DNA of 64,000 bases, taken from CAZCAC01 sp964496575 (lineage in GTDB: Bacteria > Planctomycetota > UBA1135 > GCA-002686595). This document shows, piece after piece, positions 26,187 through 34,728 of the stretch. The notes under the pieces were generated by a model, which saw nothing but the letters and a program-made list of their open reading frames with translations, was not told the origin of the DNA and ran no database searches. The stretch spans positions 33,513-97,512 of the forward strand of contig CAZCAC010000019.1 of NCBI GenBank assembly GCA_964496575.1. Reading direction: 5' to 3'. Position numbers and translations under genes: made by a program. Within the stretch, counting starts at the first letter, position 1. Each line of letters opens with the position of its first letter.

Positions 26187-26741
26187 GTGAACGCTATCGA
26201 TATTCTCACCGCGGAACACGGCCTGATCCGCCAGTTCCTCGACAACCTGGCCATCGCCCTGGGCAAGATGGAGCGGGGGGAGAAGGTCCCCTTGCCTTTC
26301 TTCGAGCAGCTGGTCACGTTCTCTCGCGAGTTCGTGGACAAGTACCATCACGGCAAGGAAGAGCTCCAGATGTTCACCCTGCTGGCCCAGAAGGCCAGCG
26401 GTGATCTGGACACGGCCATCGCCGGGCTGCGCAACCAGCACGAGACCGGCCGCAATCACATAGCGGCGATCAACTTCGCGAAAGAAGGCTACGACCAGGG
26501 GAAGCAGGGGGAGATGGACACCCTGATCCAGCACCTGGCCGGCTACATCGCCATGCTGCGCAACCACATCAATCGTGAAGATCACCACCTCTATCCGATG
26601 GCTCGCAGGGCGCTTACCCCTGATGAGATGGAGGGCTTGCTGGTCGAGTACCGGCGGATTGACGAGAAGGCTGGTGAGGACTTCTTCGCGATAAACCAGG
26701 AGCGCGTTCTGAAGATGGGATCGCTGCTCTCCGCCGGCTGA
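26187..26741 (+). CDS. Hemerythrin HHE-domain protein
   Basis: The 184-residue helical protein starts at GTG 26187 with GGAGG 9 bases upstream. It has the diiron-binding pattern of the hemerythrin HHE family: H in ILTAEHGLIRQFL, H and E in YHHGKEE, H in LRNQHETGRNHIAAI, and H/E in LRNHINREDHHLYPMA. Hemerythrin-like proteins bind O2 or NO, or act in iron-sulfur repair (as in YtfE/RIC). Next to nitrate-respiration genes an NO or oxygen role is likely, but this is an inference. A strong hairpin follows the stop, so it is probably a single-gene transcript. Confidence 0.88.
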   Translation: MNAIDILTAEHGLIRQFLDNLAIALGKMERGEKVPLPFFEQLVTFSREFVDKYHHGKEELQMFTLLAQKASGDLDTAIAGLRNQHETGRNHIAAINFAKEGYDQGKQGEMDTLIQHLAGYIAMLRNHINREDHHLYPMARRALTPDEMEGLLVEYRRIDEKAGEDFFAINQERVLKMGSLLSAG

Positions 26742-26747
26742 TCTCCG

Positions 26748-26781
26748 CTAGAGGTCCGGCCGGAAACGGCCAGACCTCTAG
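26748..26781 (+). terminator. Hairpin after the hemerythrin gene
   Basis: A 15-bp stem (CTAGAGGTCCGGCCG pairing with CGGCCAGACCTCTAG, one C-A mismatch) closes a GAAA tetraloop 7 bases after the stop codon. The stem is followed by AATAATGT rather than a clean T-run, so it may act as a terminator or as a 3'-end stabiliser. Confidence 0.6.
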
Positions 26782-27100
26782 AATAATGTCAACACCGGCA
26801 GTGCTCCCGCGCCGCCGGCCGTGACACGGCCTCTCTGGCCGCGCCTTCAGCCTGCCCGGGGCGGGATCCGGATGAAGAGTCGCTTCCGGCCGCGGCATGC
26901 GCCGGGCTGGAGCCAAGGTGTGATCAGCACAATGCCCACTGCATAGTGCCGTACGCACCACTACGCGATGGGGACCCTCGCAGAGCCTTGAATGAGCTCC
27001 GGGGGTCCTTCTTTCTGGCATGCGGTTTGCGGTAGCTCCAGATCCAGCTCCTCGTCGGAGGATGAGCAGGGCCTGATAACCCCAAGATCGGAGTGAGCGC
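26782..27100 (+). promoter_or_regulatory. Long intergenic region upstream of narK-doxX with two candidate activator sites
   Basis: There is no convincing gene here. It holds two ATGC/GCAT-centred inverted repeats, CGGC-ATGC-GCCG (26893-26904) and CACT-GCAT-AGTG (26937-26948). Their centres are 44 bp apart, about four helical turns, and the nearer is about 100 bp before the predicted start of transcription. That arrangement suits an NtrC-type enhancer serving the sigma-54 promoter at 27016-27030. Confidence 0.45.
27016..27030 (+). promoter_or_regulatory. Sigma-54 (-24/-12) promoter for narK-doxX
   Basis: TGGCATGCGGTTTGC matches the sigma-54 consensus TGGCACGN4TTGC at every fixed position except C to T after TGGCA. 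GG and GC are exactly ten bases apart. Transcription would begin near 27042, about 60 bp before the ATG at 27101. Confidence 0.8.
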
Positions 27101-28876
27101 ATGAACGTGCAGAACAAGGCGACGAGGATTGATCTCTTCAGCCTCAAAACGCCGCAGATGCGGGCTTTCCACATGTCGTGGTTCGCCTTCTTCCTCTGCT
27201 TCTTCGCGTGGTTCGGTATCGCTCCGCTGATCATAGCCGTCGAGGAAGAACTCGGCCTGACCAAGCAGCAGATCGGGAACACGGTGATCGCCTCCGTCGC
27301 GATCACGATCGTGGCGCGGCTCCTGATCGGATGGCTCTGCGACCACGTCGGGCCGCGGATCAGCTACACCATCCTGCTCATGGTGGGCTCCATACCGGTC
27401 ATGTGCATCGGGCTGGCCCATAGCTACGAGGCCTTCCTGCTCTACCGTCTGGGGATCGGCGTCATCGGAGCCTCGTTCGTCATCACCCAGTATCACACGT
27501 CCGTCATGTTCGCCCCGAACTGCGTGGGGACGGCCAACGCAACCAGTGCGGGCTGGGGGAATCTGGGGGGGGGTGTCACCAACATGGTGATGCCCCTGGT
27601 CATGGGTGCATTCATCGGCATGGGCTATCTGAAGCCCGAGGCCTGGCGACTCTCCATGCTCGCCGCCGGGGCCGTCTGCTTCGTGACCGGTATCGCCTAC
27701 TTCTTCGTCACCACCGACCTCCCCAACGGGAACTTCAAGAAGCTCCGGGAGAGGGGCGAGATAGCCGGCAGGGAAAAGACCAGTGGCACGTTCTGGATCG
27801 CGGCCAAGGACGGGCGAGTCTGGGCCCTGTTCATGATCTACGCCGCTTGTTTCGGTATCGAGCTGACGATCAACAACGTGGCCGCCCGCTATTACTTCAA
27901 GGAGTTCGAGCTCTCCATGGCCCAGGCGGGCCTGATCGCCGGGCTCTTCGGTCTGATGAACCTCTTCGCGCGGACGACGGGGGGAATCATCGGCGACAAG
28001 TTCGGTCACAAGAACGGACTCAGGGGCCGCGTCCGGTGGCTGTTCATCGCGCTCTTCATCGAGGGTCTGGCGTTGATCCTGTTCTCGAGGATGGAGATCC
28101 TCCACGTGGCGATCGCCTCGATGATCCTCTTCAGTCTCTTCGTGCAGATGTCCGAGGGCGCGACTTATTCCGTCGTGCCTTTCATCAACAAGAAAGCTCT
28201 GGGGTCGGTGGCCGGGATCGTCGGTGCGGGTGGAAACATGGGCGCCGTGGCGGCGGGCTTCCTGTTCCGTTCCGAGGCCCTGTCCTATCAGGATGCCTTC
28301 CTCATCCTCGGGGGGCTCGTGTTGCTCTTCTCGTTCTTCACCTTCTTCGTCCGCTTCAGCACGGCGGATGAGGCGACGGCCCGTACCGAACACACCAAGG
28401 CACTGGAGGTTCGAGCGGCGATCATCAAGCCGAAGCCCCGCTTCGAGCTCCCGACTGCGACGGCTACCAAGCGGCGTGTGACTCCGCTGACATTGCTCCG
28501 GGTCTACATTGGCGTGGCACTGATGATCAAGGGCATCTTCTTCATCGCGAACATGGAGGAGCTCGACGCCCAGATGGGCGAAGGCATGAGCCAGAACATG
28601 CGCGCCGTCATCGCCTGGTTCGTCGTGCTGGCGCACGGTGTCGGAGGGGCCGCTCTCGCCCTGGGTTTCGTGACGCGGCTCTCCTCCCTCATCAATGCCA
28701 TCGTCCTGGCCGGGGCGGTGGTGATGCACCTCAGTGACTCGGGGGGCGGGGTACTGGGCACCGACCTGAACTTCCAGTTCGCGTCACTGGTGCTCATCGT
28801 CCTGGTCGTCTTCATCTGGCAGGGATCGGGGCGCTTCTCTCTGGATCGTCTGCTGCGCAGTTCCGATCCCGGGTAG
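27101..28876 (+). CDS. NarK-type nitrate/nitrite transporter fused to a DoxX-like membrane domain
   Basis: The 591-residue protein has two parts. Residues about 20-435 are a 12-helix NarK/NNP transporter with nitrate-signature segments (SAGWGNLGGGVTNMVMP and GIVGAGGNMGAVAAGFLF) and pore arginines in ARLLIGWLCDHVGPR. After a charged linker, residues about 457-585 form a four-helix DoxX/DoxD-like domain (LLRVYIGVALMIKGIFFI ... LIVLVVFIW). DoxX-family proteins include thiosulfate:quinone oxidoreductase subunits and redox-linked membrane proteins. Fusion to NarK is not usual; the normal family length is about 400-500. ATG 27101 has GGAG 8 bases upstream. A sigma-54 promoter precedes it, so it is probably co-regulated with the nar operon. 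Confidence 0.9.
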   Translation: MNVQNKATRIDLFSLKTPQMRAFHMSWFAFFLCFFAWFGIAPLIIAVEEELGLTKQQIGNTVIASVAITIVARLLIGWLCDHVGPRISYTILLMVGSIPVMCIGLAHSYEAFLLYRLGIGVIGASFVITQYHTSVMFAPNCVGTANATSAGWGNLGGGVTNMVMPLVMGAFIGMGYLKPEAWRLSMLAAGAVCFVTGIAYFFVTTDLPNGNFKKLRERGEIAGREKTSGTFWIAAKDGRVWALFMIYAACFGIELTINNVAARYYFKEFELSMAQAGLIAGLFGLMNLFARTTGGIIGDKFGHKNGLRGRVRWLFIALFIEGLALILFSRMEILHVAIASMILFSLFVQMSEGATYSVVPFINKKALGSVAGIVGAGGNMGAVAAGFLFRSEALSYQDAFLILGGLVLLFSFFTFFVRFSTADEATARTEHTKALEVRAAIIKPKPRFELPTATATKRRVTPLTLLRVYIGVALMIKGIFFIANMEELDAQMGEGMSQNMRAVIAWFVVLAHGVGGAALALGFVTRLSSLINAIVLAGAVVMHLSDSGGGVLGTDLNFQFASLVLIVLVVFIWQGSGRFSLDRLLRSSDPG

Positions 28877-29033
28877 GATGCTCTGCATTCGCCGAACGGA
28901 CCGGCTCTGCCTGGCCGTTCAGCGAATGCGGCGGCTCCAACCCTGGATCGGTATTCGATGCTACAATCGCTCCTGTCCCCCCAGGACGCCTATCCCCTGC
29001 CATGCCCTGATCCAGACTCCCTCGAGTGTTCGT

Positions 29034-31361
29034 ATGCGTGCCCCGGGTCTTCTCCAGCTCGCCACTGTTCTCATCCTCGCAGCCACGTCGAGCACCGTTC
29101 ACGCCGGCCAGGTCGAGAAGGGCCCCTATCTGATCTACACGGGAGAAGCCACCTCGATGATGGTCCTGTGGCAGCTCGACTCGACCGATTTCTGTACTCT
29201 CGAATGGGGCGAGGATCTCTCGTATTCGGGGGGGAGCGTGCAGACCGCGGAGTCCGGTCACGATCACCAGCACATCTACACCATCCCAGCCCTCACCCCC
29301 GGCACGGAGTATCACTACCGGGTCTCGGCCGACCAGGTCCACACCGGTAGCTTCCGGACCGCGCCTCCGAGCACCGAGGATACCGTCAAGTTCCTGGCCT
29401 ACGGGGATACGCGCTCGAATCCGACGGCCCAGGACATGGTGAACGGGAGGATGATCGAGACCTTCGAGGGGGATGAGGAATTCCAGACCTTCACCCTGCA
29501 CGTGGGCGACTGGGTGGGTAACGGCCAGCTCGAAGCGCACTGGACGTCGCAGTTCTTCGACCGCAGCAAGGCGAATCTCCTGAAGATGCAGGCCAACCTG
29601 CCGATCCAGGGGTGCCGGGGAAACCACGAGGGCGATGGGGTGCTCTACGAGAAGTACTGGCCCTATCCCTACGAACCGGGAGGCCAGTACTGGTCCTTCG
29701 ACTACGGCCCGATGCACTTCGCCGTCGTCGATCAGTACGTCGATTACCTTCCCGGGTCGAGACAGCTCGCCTGGCTGGAGAAGGACCTCGCCGCCAGTGA
29801 CAAGACCTGGAAGTTCCTGCTCTTCCACGAGCCCGGGTGGTCCGCCGGGAATCACTCGAACGAGGTTCCCGTGCAGCGGCACATCCAACCGCTGTGCCTC
29901 GCTTACGGGGTCGACATCCTCTTCTGCGGTCACAACCACTACTACGCTCACTGCGACGTCGACGGGATCAAGCACATCACCACGGGAGGTGGCGGCGCCC
30001 CCCTGAAGGATCCCGACCTCGGAATGCCGCGCGTGGTCACGGCCGCCAAGGCCTACCACTTCTGCGAGATCCAGGTTCTGGGGCGTCTGCTCACCTTCAC
30101 CACGAGAGAGGACACCGGGGACGAGATCGACAGCTTCGTCCTTTCCGATCCGTACGTCCCGGCCCTTCCCTGGAGCGACGATTTCGAGAGCGGCGACCTG
30201 ATCGCGGGAGGGTGGCGGTCCGGCGGCACGGTGGACGTGGTCGCCGACTCCCACGGAGGAACGTTCGCCGCGCGGACCGAAGGAACCGCCTCCCTCGAGA
30301 GGATCATCAGCACCGAGGGGCTCACCGACATTCGCGTCCGGTACGTGCGAAAGACGGAGGGCCTGAGCGCGAACGAGTACCTGGTGATCGAGTGGTTCGA
30401 CGGTACTGGCTGGAATCTGCTCGAGTCGACCCAGGACACGGCCTGGATCTTCCAGGACATCCCCCTCCCGGTCGCGGCGAACGACAATGTCTCGTTCAAG
30501 CTCCGCTTCCACGCATCCGGCCTGGGGAACCAGGCGTACACCTTCGTCGACGACGTCGAGATCACCGGGATGCTCACCGATCCCGACGTCACGCCACCGG
30601 CGCCGGACCCGATGACCTGGGCGGCGTTGCCCCAGGCGACCTCGAAGTTCTCGATCGCGATGTCGGCCACCCCGGCGTTCGACCTCGGGGGGGTCGAGTA
30701 CTACTTCGATTGCACCACCGTCGGCGGGCACGACAGCGGGTGGCAGGACGATCCCTTCTACCTGGACTCGAAGCTCGAGCCGGGTACCGAATACACCTAT
30801 CGGGTCACGGCCCGGGACAAGACCACGCATCGGAACCAGAACGGCTTCTCCCCTGGCGAAGCTGCCACGACGCTGCCCGGCGATCCGGATGAGCCGGGGA
30901 TCGCCTACTGCTTCGGCGACCCCGATGGTCATCCCTGCCCCTGCGACAACCAGAACGACGGGAGTATGCCCGGCTCGGGCTGCCGGAACGGTGTCGGGAA
31001 TGCCGGCGCGAAGCTCGCCGGTTCCGGGTACCCGAGTGTCGGCGAGGATCTCGTGCAGCTGACCGTTTCCGGCGTGGAGCCGAACCGGTTCGGGTTGTTT
31101 TTCCAGGCGGACAATGCTCTCGATGCGGGCCCGATGTTCGGGGACGGACTACTGTGCGCCAGCTGGAACCTGATCTGGCTTGAGGCCCGGATCTCCGACT
31201 CCTCCGGTCTCGCCAGCTCGACGGTCACCCTCTCGGCAGAGGCCGGCTGTCAACCGGGTGATACGAAGCGCTACCAGTACTGGTATCACAACCCCACGAG
31301 CTCTCCCTGCGGAGCCGGTCACAACACGACCAACGGGTACGAGATCGTCTGGCAGCCGTAG
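29034..31361 (+). CDS. Secreted purple-acid-phosphatase-like metallophosphoesterase with Planctomycete C-terminal module
   Basis: The 775-residue protein starts at ATG 29034 with a Sec signal (LLQLATVLILAATSSTVHA). A fibronectin-like N-terminal domain (about 25-110) precedes a calcineurin-type metallophosphoesterase domain whose metal motifs are all visible: YGDTRSN, VGDWVG, RGNHEGD, FHEPGW and GHNHYYAH. Then come a beta-sandwich region (about 370-520), a fibronectin-like segment (about 525-615) and a Cys-rich C-terminal module from about 622 (YCFGD, PCPC, PGSGC) to the stop. The enzyme probably hydrolyses phosphate esters outside the cytoplasm; substrate is unknown. It stands alone on the plus strand and converges on the next gene. 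Confidence 0.88.
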   Translation: MRAPGLLQLATVLILAATSSTVHAGQVEKGPYLIYTGEATSMMVLWQLDSTDFCTLEWGEDLSYSGGSVQTAESGHDHQHIYTIPALTPGTEYHYRVSADQVHTGSFRTAPPSTEDTVKFLAYGDTRSNPTAQDMVNGRMIETFEGDEEFQTFTLHVGDWVGNGQLEAHWTSQFFDRSKANLLKMQANLPIQGCRGNHEGDGVLYEKYWPYPYEPGGQYWSFDYGPMHFAVVDQYVDYLPGSRQLAWLEKDLAASDKTWKFLLFHEPGWSAGNHSNEVPVQRHIQPLCLAYGVDILFCGHNHYYAHCDVDGIKHITTGGGGAPLKDPDLGMPRVVTAAKAYHFCEIQVLGRLLTFTTREDTGDEIDSFVLSDPYVPALPWSDDFESGDLIAGGWRSGGTVDVVADSHGGTFAARTEGTASLERIISTEGLTDIRVRYVRKTEGLSANEYLVIEWFDGTGWNLLESTQDTAWIFQDIPLPVAANDNVSFKLRFHASGLGNQAYTFVDDVEITGMLTDPDVTPPAPDPMTWAALPQATSKFSIAMSATPAFDLGGVEYYFDCTTVGGHDSGWQDDPFYLDSKLEPGTEYTYRVTARDKTTHRNQNGFSPGEAATTLPGDPDEPGIAYCFGDPDGHPCPCDNQNDGSMPGSGCRNGVGNAGAKLAGSGYPSVGEDLVQLTVSGVEPNRFGLFFQADNALDAGPMFGDGLLCASWNLIWLEARISDSSGLASSTVTLSAEAGCQPGDTKRYQYWYHNPTSSPCGAGHNTTNGYEIVWQP
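30897..31358 (+). other. Shared C-terminal module, copy 1 (in the metallophosphoesterase)
   Basis: About 150 codons encode YCFGD, HPCPC, QNDGSMPGSGC, a GLFFQADNAL / FGDGLLC core, GDTKRYQYWY, SPCGAG and NGYEIVWQP, ending at the stop. This is the most divergent of five copies in the window. The others are at 37938-38415, 39697-40175, 47594-48077 and 55355-55831. Confidence 0.85.
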
Positions 31362-31372
31362 GCGGCGAGCTC

Positions 31373-32590
31373 CTAGAGTATCTCGTCCAGCGCCTCGACC
31401 AGCCGCAGCACCTCGCCGGGAGCGTTGTAGTGCACCAGGCTGACGCGAACGATCCCGTTGCGATCGTGCAGGCCGAGCCGCTCGATCGCACGGTGGGCGT
31501 AGAAGTGGCCGTAGCGGACGGCGAGCTTGCGCTCGTCGAGTTGCTCGGTGATCGACGAGGAGTCGGTGTTCTCGACCGAGAAGGCGATCGTAGGGACGCG
31601 GGTCTTCGAGTCGGTCGCGGCGGAACCGTAGAGGGTGACGCGGGGGTGCTCGGCGAGGAAGGTGAGCAGCGGCAGCGCGAGGTCCATCTCGTGCGTGGCG
31701 AACAGCTTCGAGGTGCGATCGAGCAGCTCGCCGGTGGCGGAGGCGTTGTGGTGACGGGCGTCGACCGCCTCGTGGTAGTCGAGGATCCCCGGCAGGCTCG
31801 CCACGAGCTCGTAGTTCACGCCGCCCGGCTCGAGCTTGTACGGAACCTCTTCCTCGCCGATGAAGAAGTGGTTCTGGCTGCGCAGCGCGAGCAACTTCTC
31901 GCGCTGGCCGTAGAGCGCCGCGAGGTGCGGGCCGTAGGTCTTGTAGAAGCTGAAAAAGTAGAAGTCGGTGCCCAGCATCTTCACGTCGACGCGGCGGTGC
32001 GGCGCGAAGGCGACGCCGTCGACGCAGGTCAGCGCGCCCGCCTGGTGCACGCGTTCGCAGATCCTGCCCACGTCGTGAATCTGGCCGATGACGTTGGCGC
32101 AGTGGGTGAAGGCGACGAGCCGTGTGCGCTCGGTCAAGAGCGGCTCGAGATCCTCGAGGCGCAGGAGGCACGTCTCGCGGTCGAAGGGCCACTCGACGAT
32201 CTCGATCCCGGTGGCCTCCAGCGCTCGCCAGCCGCCGATGTTGGTCTCGTGGTCGAGGTCGGTGACCACCACCTGATCCCCTTCCTTCCAGCCGGGGCGC
32301 AGAGCGCGAGTGAGCATCGCGGCCAGGGCGGTCGACGACGCCCCGAGCACGATCTCGCCGACATCGGCGTTCATCAACGTCGCCGCCGCCGCACGCCCCG
32401 AGTCCACCGCGGCCTGGGCGCGAACCGAGAGAGCGTAGGTCGCTCCTAGCTGGACCGGGTGGTGCGAGAGGTGCTCGGTGACGCGGTCGATCACCTGACG
32501 GCACGGTGCACTGCCGCCGGCATTGTCCATCAAGGCCCAGTGGGTGCGGAGAGCGGGAAACTGCGCGCGGATGAAATCGAGGTCGTACAT
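31373..32590 (-). CDS. Cysteine-desulfurase-like aminotransferase class V protein
   Basis: The 405-residue PLP enzyme belongs to fold-type I, class V. Family features are LMDNAGGSAPC near the N-terminus, LGASSTALAAML, VVTDLDHETNIGGW (with the PLP-stacking His), THCANVIGQIHDV, VDGVAFAPHR and the PLP-lysine motif FSFYKTYGPHLAALYG (about 203). This resembles the cysteine desulfurase-like subgroup (TIGR01976 type) rather than IscS/SufS, because the usual active-site Cys loop near the C-terminus is not evident. Substrate is therefore uncertain (an amino acid or sulfur donor). It stands alone and converges with the metallophosphoesterase gene, 11 bp apart. Confidence 0.85.
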   Translation of the reverse strand: MYDLDFIRAQFPALRTHWALMDNAGGSAPCRQVIDRVTEHLSHHPVQLGATYALSVRAQAAVDSGRAAAATLMNADVGEIVLGASSTALAAMLTRALRPGWKEGDQVVVTDLDHETNIGGWRALEATGIEIVEWPFDRETCLLRLEDLEPLLTERTRLVAFTHCANVIGQIHDVGRICERVHQAGALTCVDGVAFAPHRRVDVKMLGTDFYFFSFYKTYGPHLAALYGQREKLLALRSQNHFFIGEEEVPYKLEPGGVNYELVASLPGILDYHEAVDARHHNASATGELLDRTSKLFATHEMDLALPLLTFLAEHPRVTLYGSAATDSKTRVPTIAFSVENTDSSSITEQLDERKLAVRYGHFYAHRAIERLGLHDRNGIVRVSLVHYNAPGEVLRLVEALDEIL

Positions 32591-32709
32591 GCGTACACGA
32601 TACGGTGTCGCTCACCGCTACGCACTGTCTGGGAGCTCGTGAGGAGAGGGCCGGGATTCCGGTGCGGGGGGGTGTGCGCCCGCAGAGCAACACCCACGGC
32701 GACCCCGCA

Positions 32710-34545
32710 TCACCACTCCCCGGCCGGTCCCACCCGCAGCACGGCGACGAACGAGTCATCGGTGTGCGGCAGCGAGTGGCACGCGAGCAACGACCACTCC
32801 CCCATCTCCGGCCGGATCACCAGCGAGAGGTCCGCGCGGGCGGAGCGCCTCACTTCGAGGAGGGCGCGTTGCGGCCACCGTGGCTGGGCCTCACCCCGTG
32901 CCTCGGCCGACCGATCGCTACCGAAGACGACGGTCTCGCGCTGCCAGTCGTCTAGTCCCTGCTGGTACTCGAGCTCGACCAGCGCCAACAGCTCGCCCGA
33001 GGTCAGGATCGTCGGGTGGCACCAGAACGAGACGCCCTGGAAATACGTATCGACGATCGGGTCGGCCGCGATCACCGCCTGGGCGACCTCGGTGTCGATG
33101 TCCTTCAGATAGTTCTCCTGCTGCCCACCGACCACGGTCAGAGTGTCGCCGAGACGACAGGCTCCCCGCAGGCGCTGGTCGAGCGACCCGACCAGTTCAG
33201 CAGTCTCGTACTCCCCGCGAAGGATGGCCACGCCCACTTCCCTCTCGACCAGTCCGAAGCGCAGGTCGAATTCGACTGTCCGCGTCGCCGGCGCTTCCCA
33301 TTCTCTCACCAACCGGTGAACCTCGCCGTGGAGCGCCACGTCCTCGCGCACGCAGAGGGCGCCGTCGAATACGGCCACGGGTGGGTCGGAGTTCTCCAGC
33401 TCGAGGGACTCGGCGATGAGAGAGAGCCAGCCCTCCTCGTCGAGTGTGTGACCGAGATCGCGCCCCGCGAGAGGGTCGCTGTCCGGGTCTCGAATCAGCC
33501 CTCCCGAGGGCTGGGGTCCGAACGTCCAGGGCGCGGAAGTGATCATCGGCGCCGCGGTGAGACCGGCCAGCGGAATCCAGGCCTCACGATCGCTCGCGTC
33601 GCCCCCGGAGGTACGCACGGTCACCAGCCAAACACCATCGCCGTTCCAGCTCTGCCCGAGCAGCAGGCCGCCGCCGTCCGCGAGGCACGCCGACCCCGCC
33701 GCGCGCGAGGTGGTCATCCGGGGCAGCTGCAGCTTCGTCCCGCCGAGGTACTCGAGCTCGATCTCGCGGGGCGATTCGTGCATGAAGCCCCGCCGTCCCC
33801 AGGTGCGCAGCAGGAGCTCGCCGTTCGCCAGCTCCCGGACCACGACGCCGATCTGCGTCCCTTCCTGGACGACGGTCACCTGCGGATCGGCGGGCCCCTG
33901 CCCCGCGATGTAGACCTCGACATCGAAGTCGTACAGCACCGAGCGCACGCTGGTCGCTCCCAGCGCAGCGACACGGCCGAAGGGGACAGACGCGCACGAG
34001 TGATCGAGGGGAGTCGCGGTGGCCAGGAGCGCCTCCACCTCGCTCGGAGTCAGCACGCTGTGGCGCAGATCACGGACCGCTGCCGCCGGGAAGACGAAGG
34101 CCTCGCAGAACACGGTGCGCGATGCCCGGCGCTCGATCAGGCCGATGAACTCGGCGACCTTCTCCTGGGTGTCGGGGGTCGCAACGACGCGCAGGAACTC
34201 CCCGCTCTGGCCGAGCGGGAACTCCTGGTCGGGCCATCCCTCGCCGAGGTACCAGAGGACCCCTTGTTCCAGGTGCCACTCCCCGAGGATGCGCTCCGAC
34301 GTAACCGCGTCCTCCAGCGGGATCGGCCACTGCTCGGTCTCGAGGCACTCCAGGAAGGCGGAGTGGAGGTGGGAGCGCCAGTCGACCCCCGTTGGACTCC
34401 ACTGATCCACGGCCAGGATGCCGCGCAGGTCGTGGAGCTTCAGGATCGGCCGCTCCTGGGCCGACGCCAGGCTGCTTCCCGCGATCAGGCCGACGATCCA
34501 CGCCGCGCGACGAACGATTCCGAGCGCGCTACCAGAACATCCCAT
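32710..34545 (-). CDS. Exported protein of unknown function with secretin-N-like segments
   Basis: Starting at ATG 34543-34545 (Gly-Cys-Ser follows) gives 611 residues with a signal peptide ending at ASSLASAQ. I do not recognise a full-length family. Residues about 30-140 (LKLHDLRGIL ... FLRVVATPDTQEKVAEFIGLIERRA) look like the STN/secretin N0-N1 domains in which a beta-alpha fold ends with a RVVATPDTQ-type strand. A second long beta-rich region follows, and no secretin pore domain is visible. It is thus possibly a stand-alone periplasmic secretin-like or peptidoglycan-proximal protein. Longer upstream starts add Arg-rich sequence and are unlikely. Confidence 0.6.
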   Translation of the reverse strand: MGCSGSALGIVRRAAWIVGLIAGSSLASAQERPILKLHDLRGILAVDQWSPTGVDWRSHLHSAFLECLETEQWPIPLEDAVTSERILGEWHLEQGVLWYLGEGWPDQEFPLGQSGEFLRVVATPDTQEKVAEFIGLIERRASRTVFCEAFVFPAAAVRDLRHSVLTPSEVEALLATATPLDHSCASVPFGRVAALGATSVRSVLYDFDVEVYIAGQGPADPQVTVVQEGTQIGVVVRELANGELLLRTWGRRGFMHESPREIELEYLGGTKLQLPRMTTSRAAGSACLADGGGLLLGQSWNGDGVWLVTVRTSGGDASDREAWIPLAGLTAAPMITSAPWTFGPQPSGGLIRDPDSDPLAGRDLGHTLDEEGWLSLIAESLELENSDPPVAVFDGALCVREDVALHGEVHRLVREWEAPATRTVEFDLRFGLVEREVGVAILRGEYETAELVGSLDQRLRGACRLGDTLTVVGGQQENYLKDIDTEVAQAVIAADPIVDTYFQGVSFWCHPTILTSGELLALVELEYQQGLDDWQRETVVFGSDRSAEARGEAQPRWPQRALLEVRRSARADLSLVIRPEMGEWSLLACHSLPHTDDSFVAVLRVGPAGEW

Positions 34546-34728
34546 TCGAGTACCTCTTCGAATCGGGGAGATGTCGAGCCCCACGTTCTCCGGGCAGAGT
34601 CGGCCGATGAGGCAGCCTGGCGGGGCAGCTTCGCACCTACGTATAGGCGCCCGGGCTTACAGGGGTACGAAGCGAGGCGGTGGAATTGCCGGGACGGGGC
34701 TTCCTGGTGACCGCCGGGCCCGGCCCGA

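Noticed and set aside
26924..28729. Antisense frame of 601 codons opposite the NarK-DoxX gene
   Set aside because: The His/Asp/Glu-rich translation has no recognisable domain and is what the complement of a membrane-protein gene gives in GC-rich DNA.
28812..30932. Antisense frame of 706 codons opposite the metallophosphoesterase gene
   Set aside because: There is no ribosome site or domain, and the opposite strand encodes all five metallophosphoesterase motifs.
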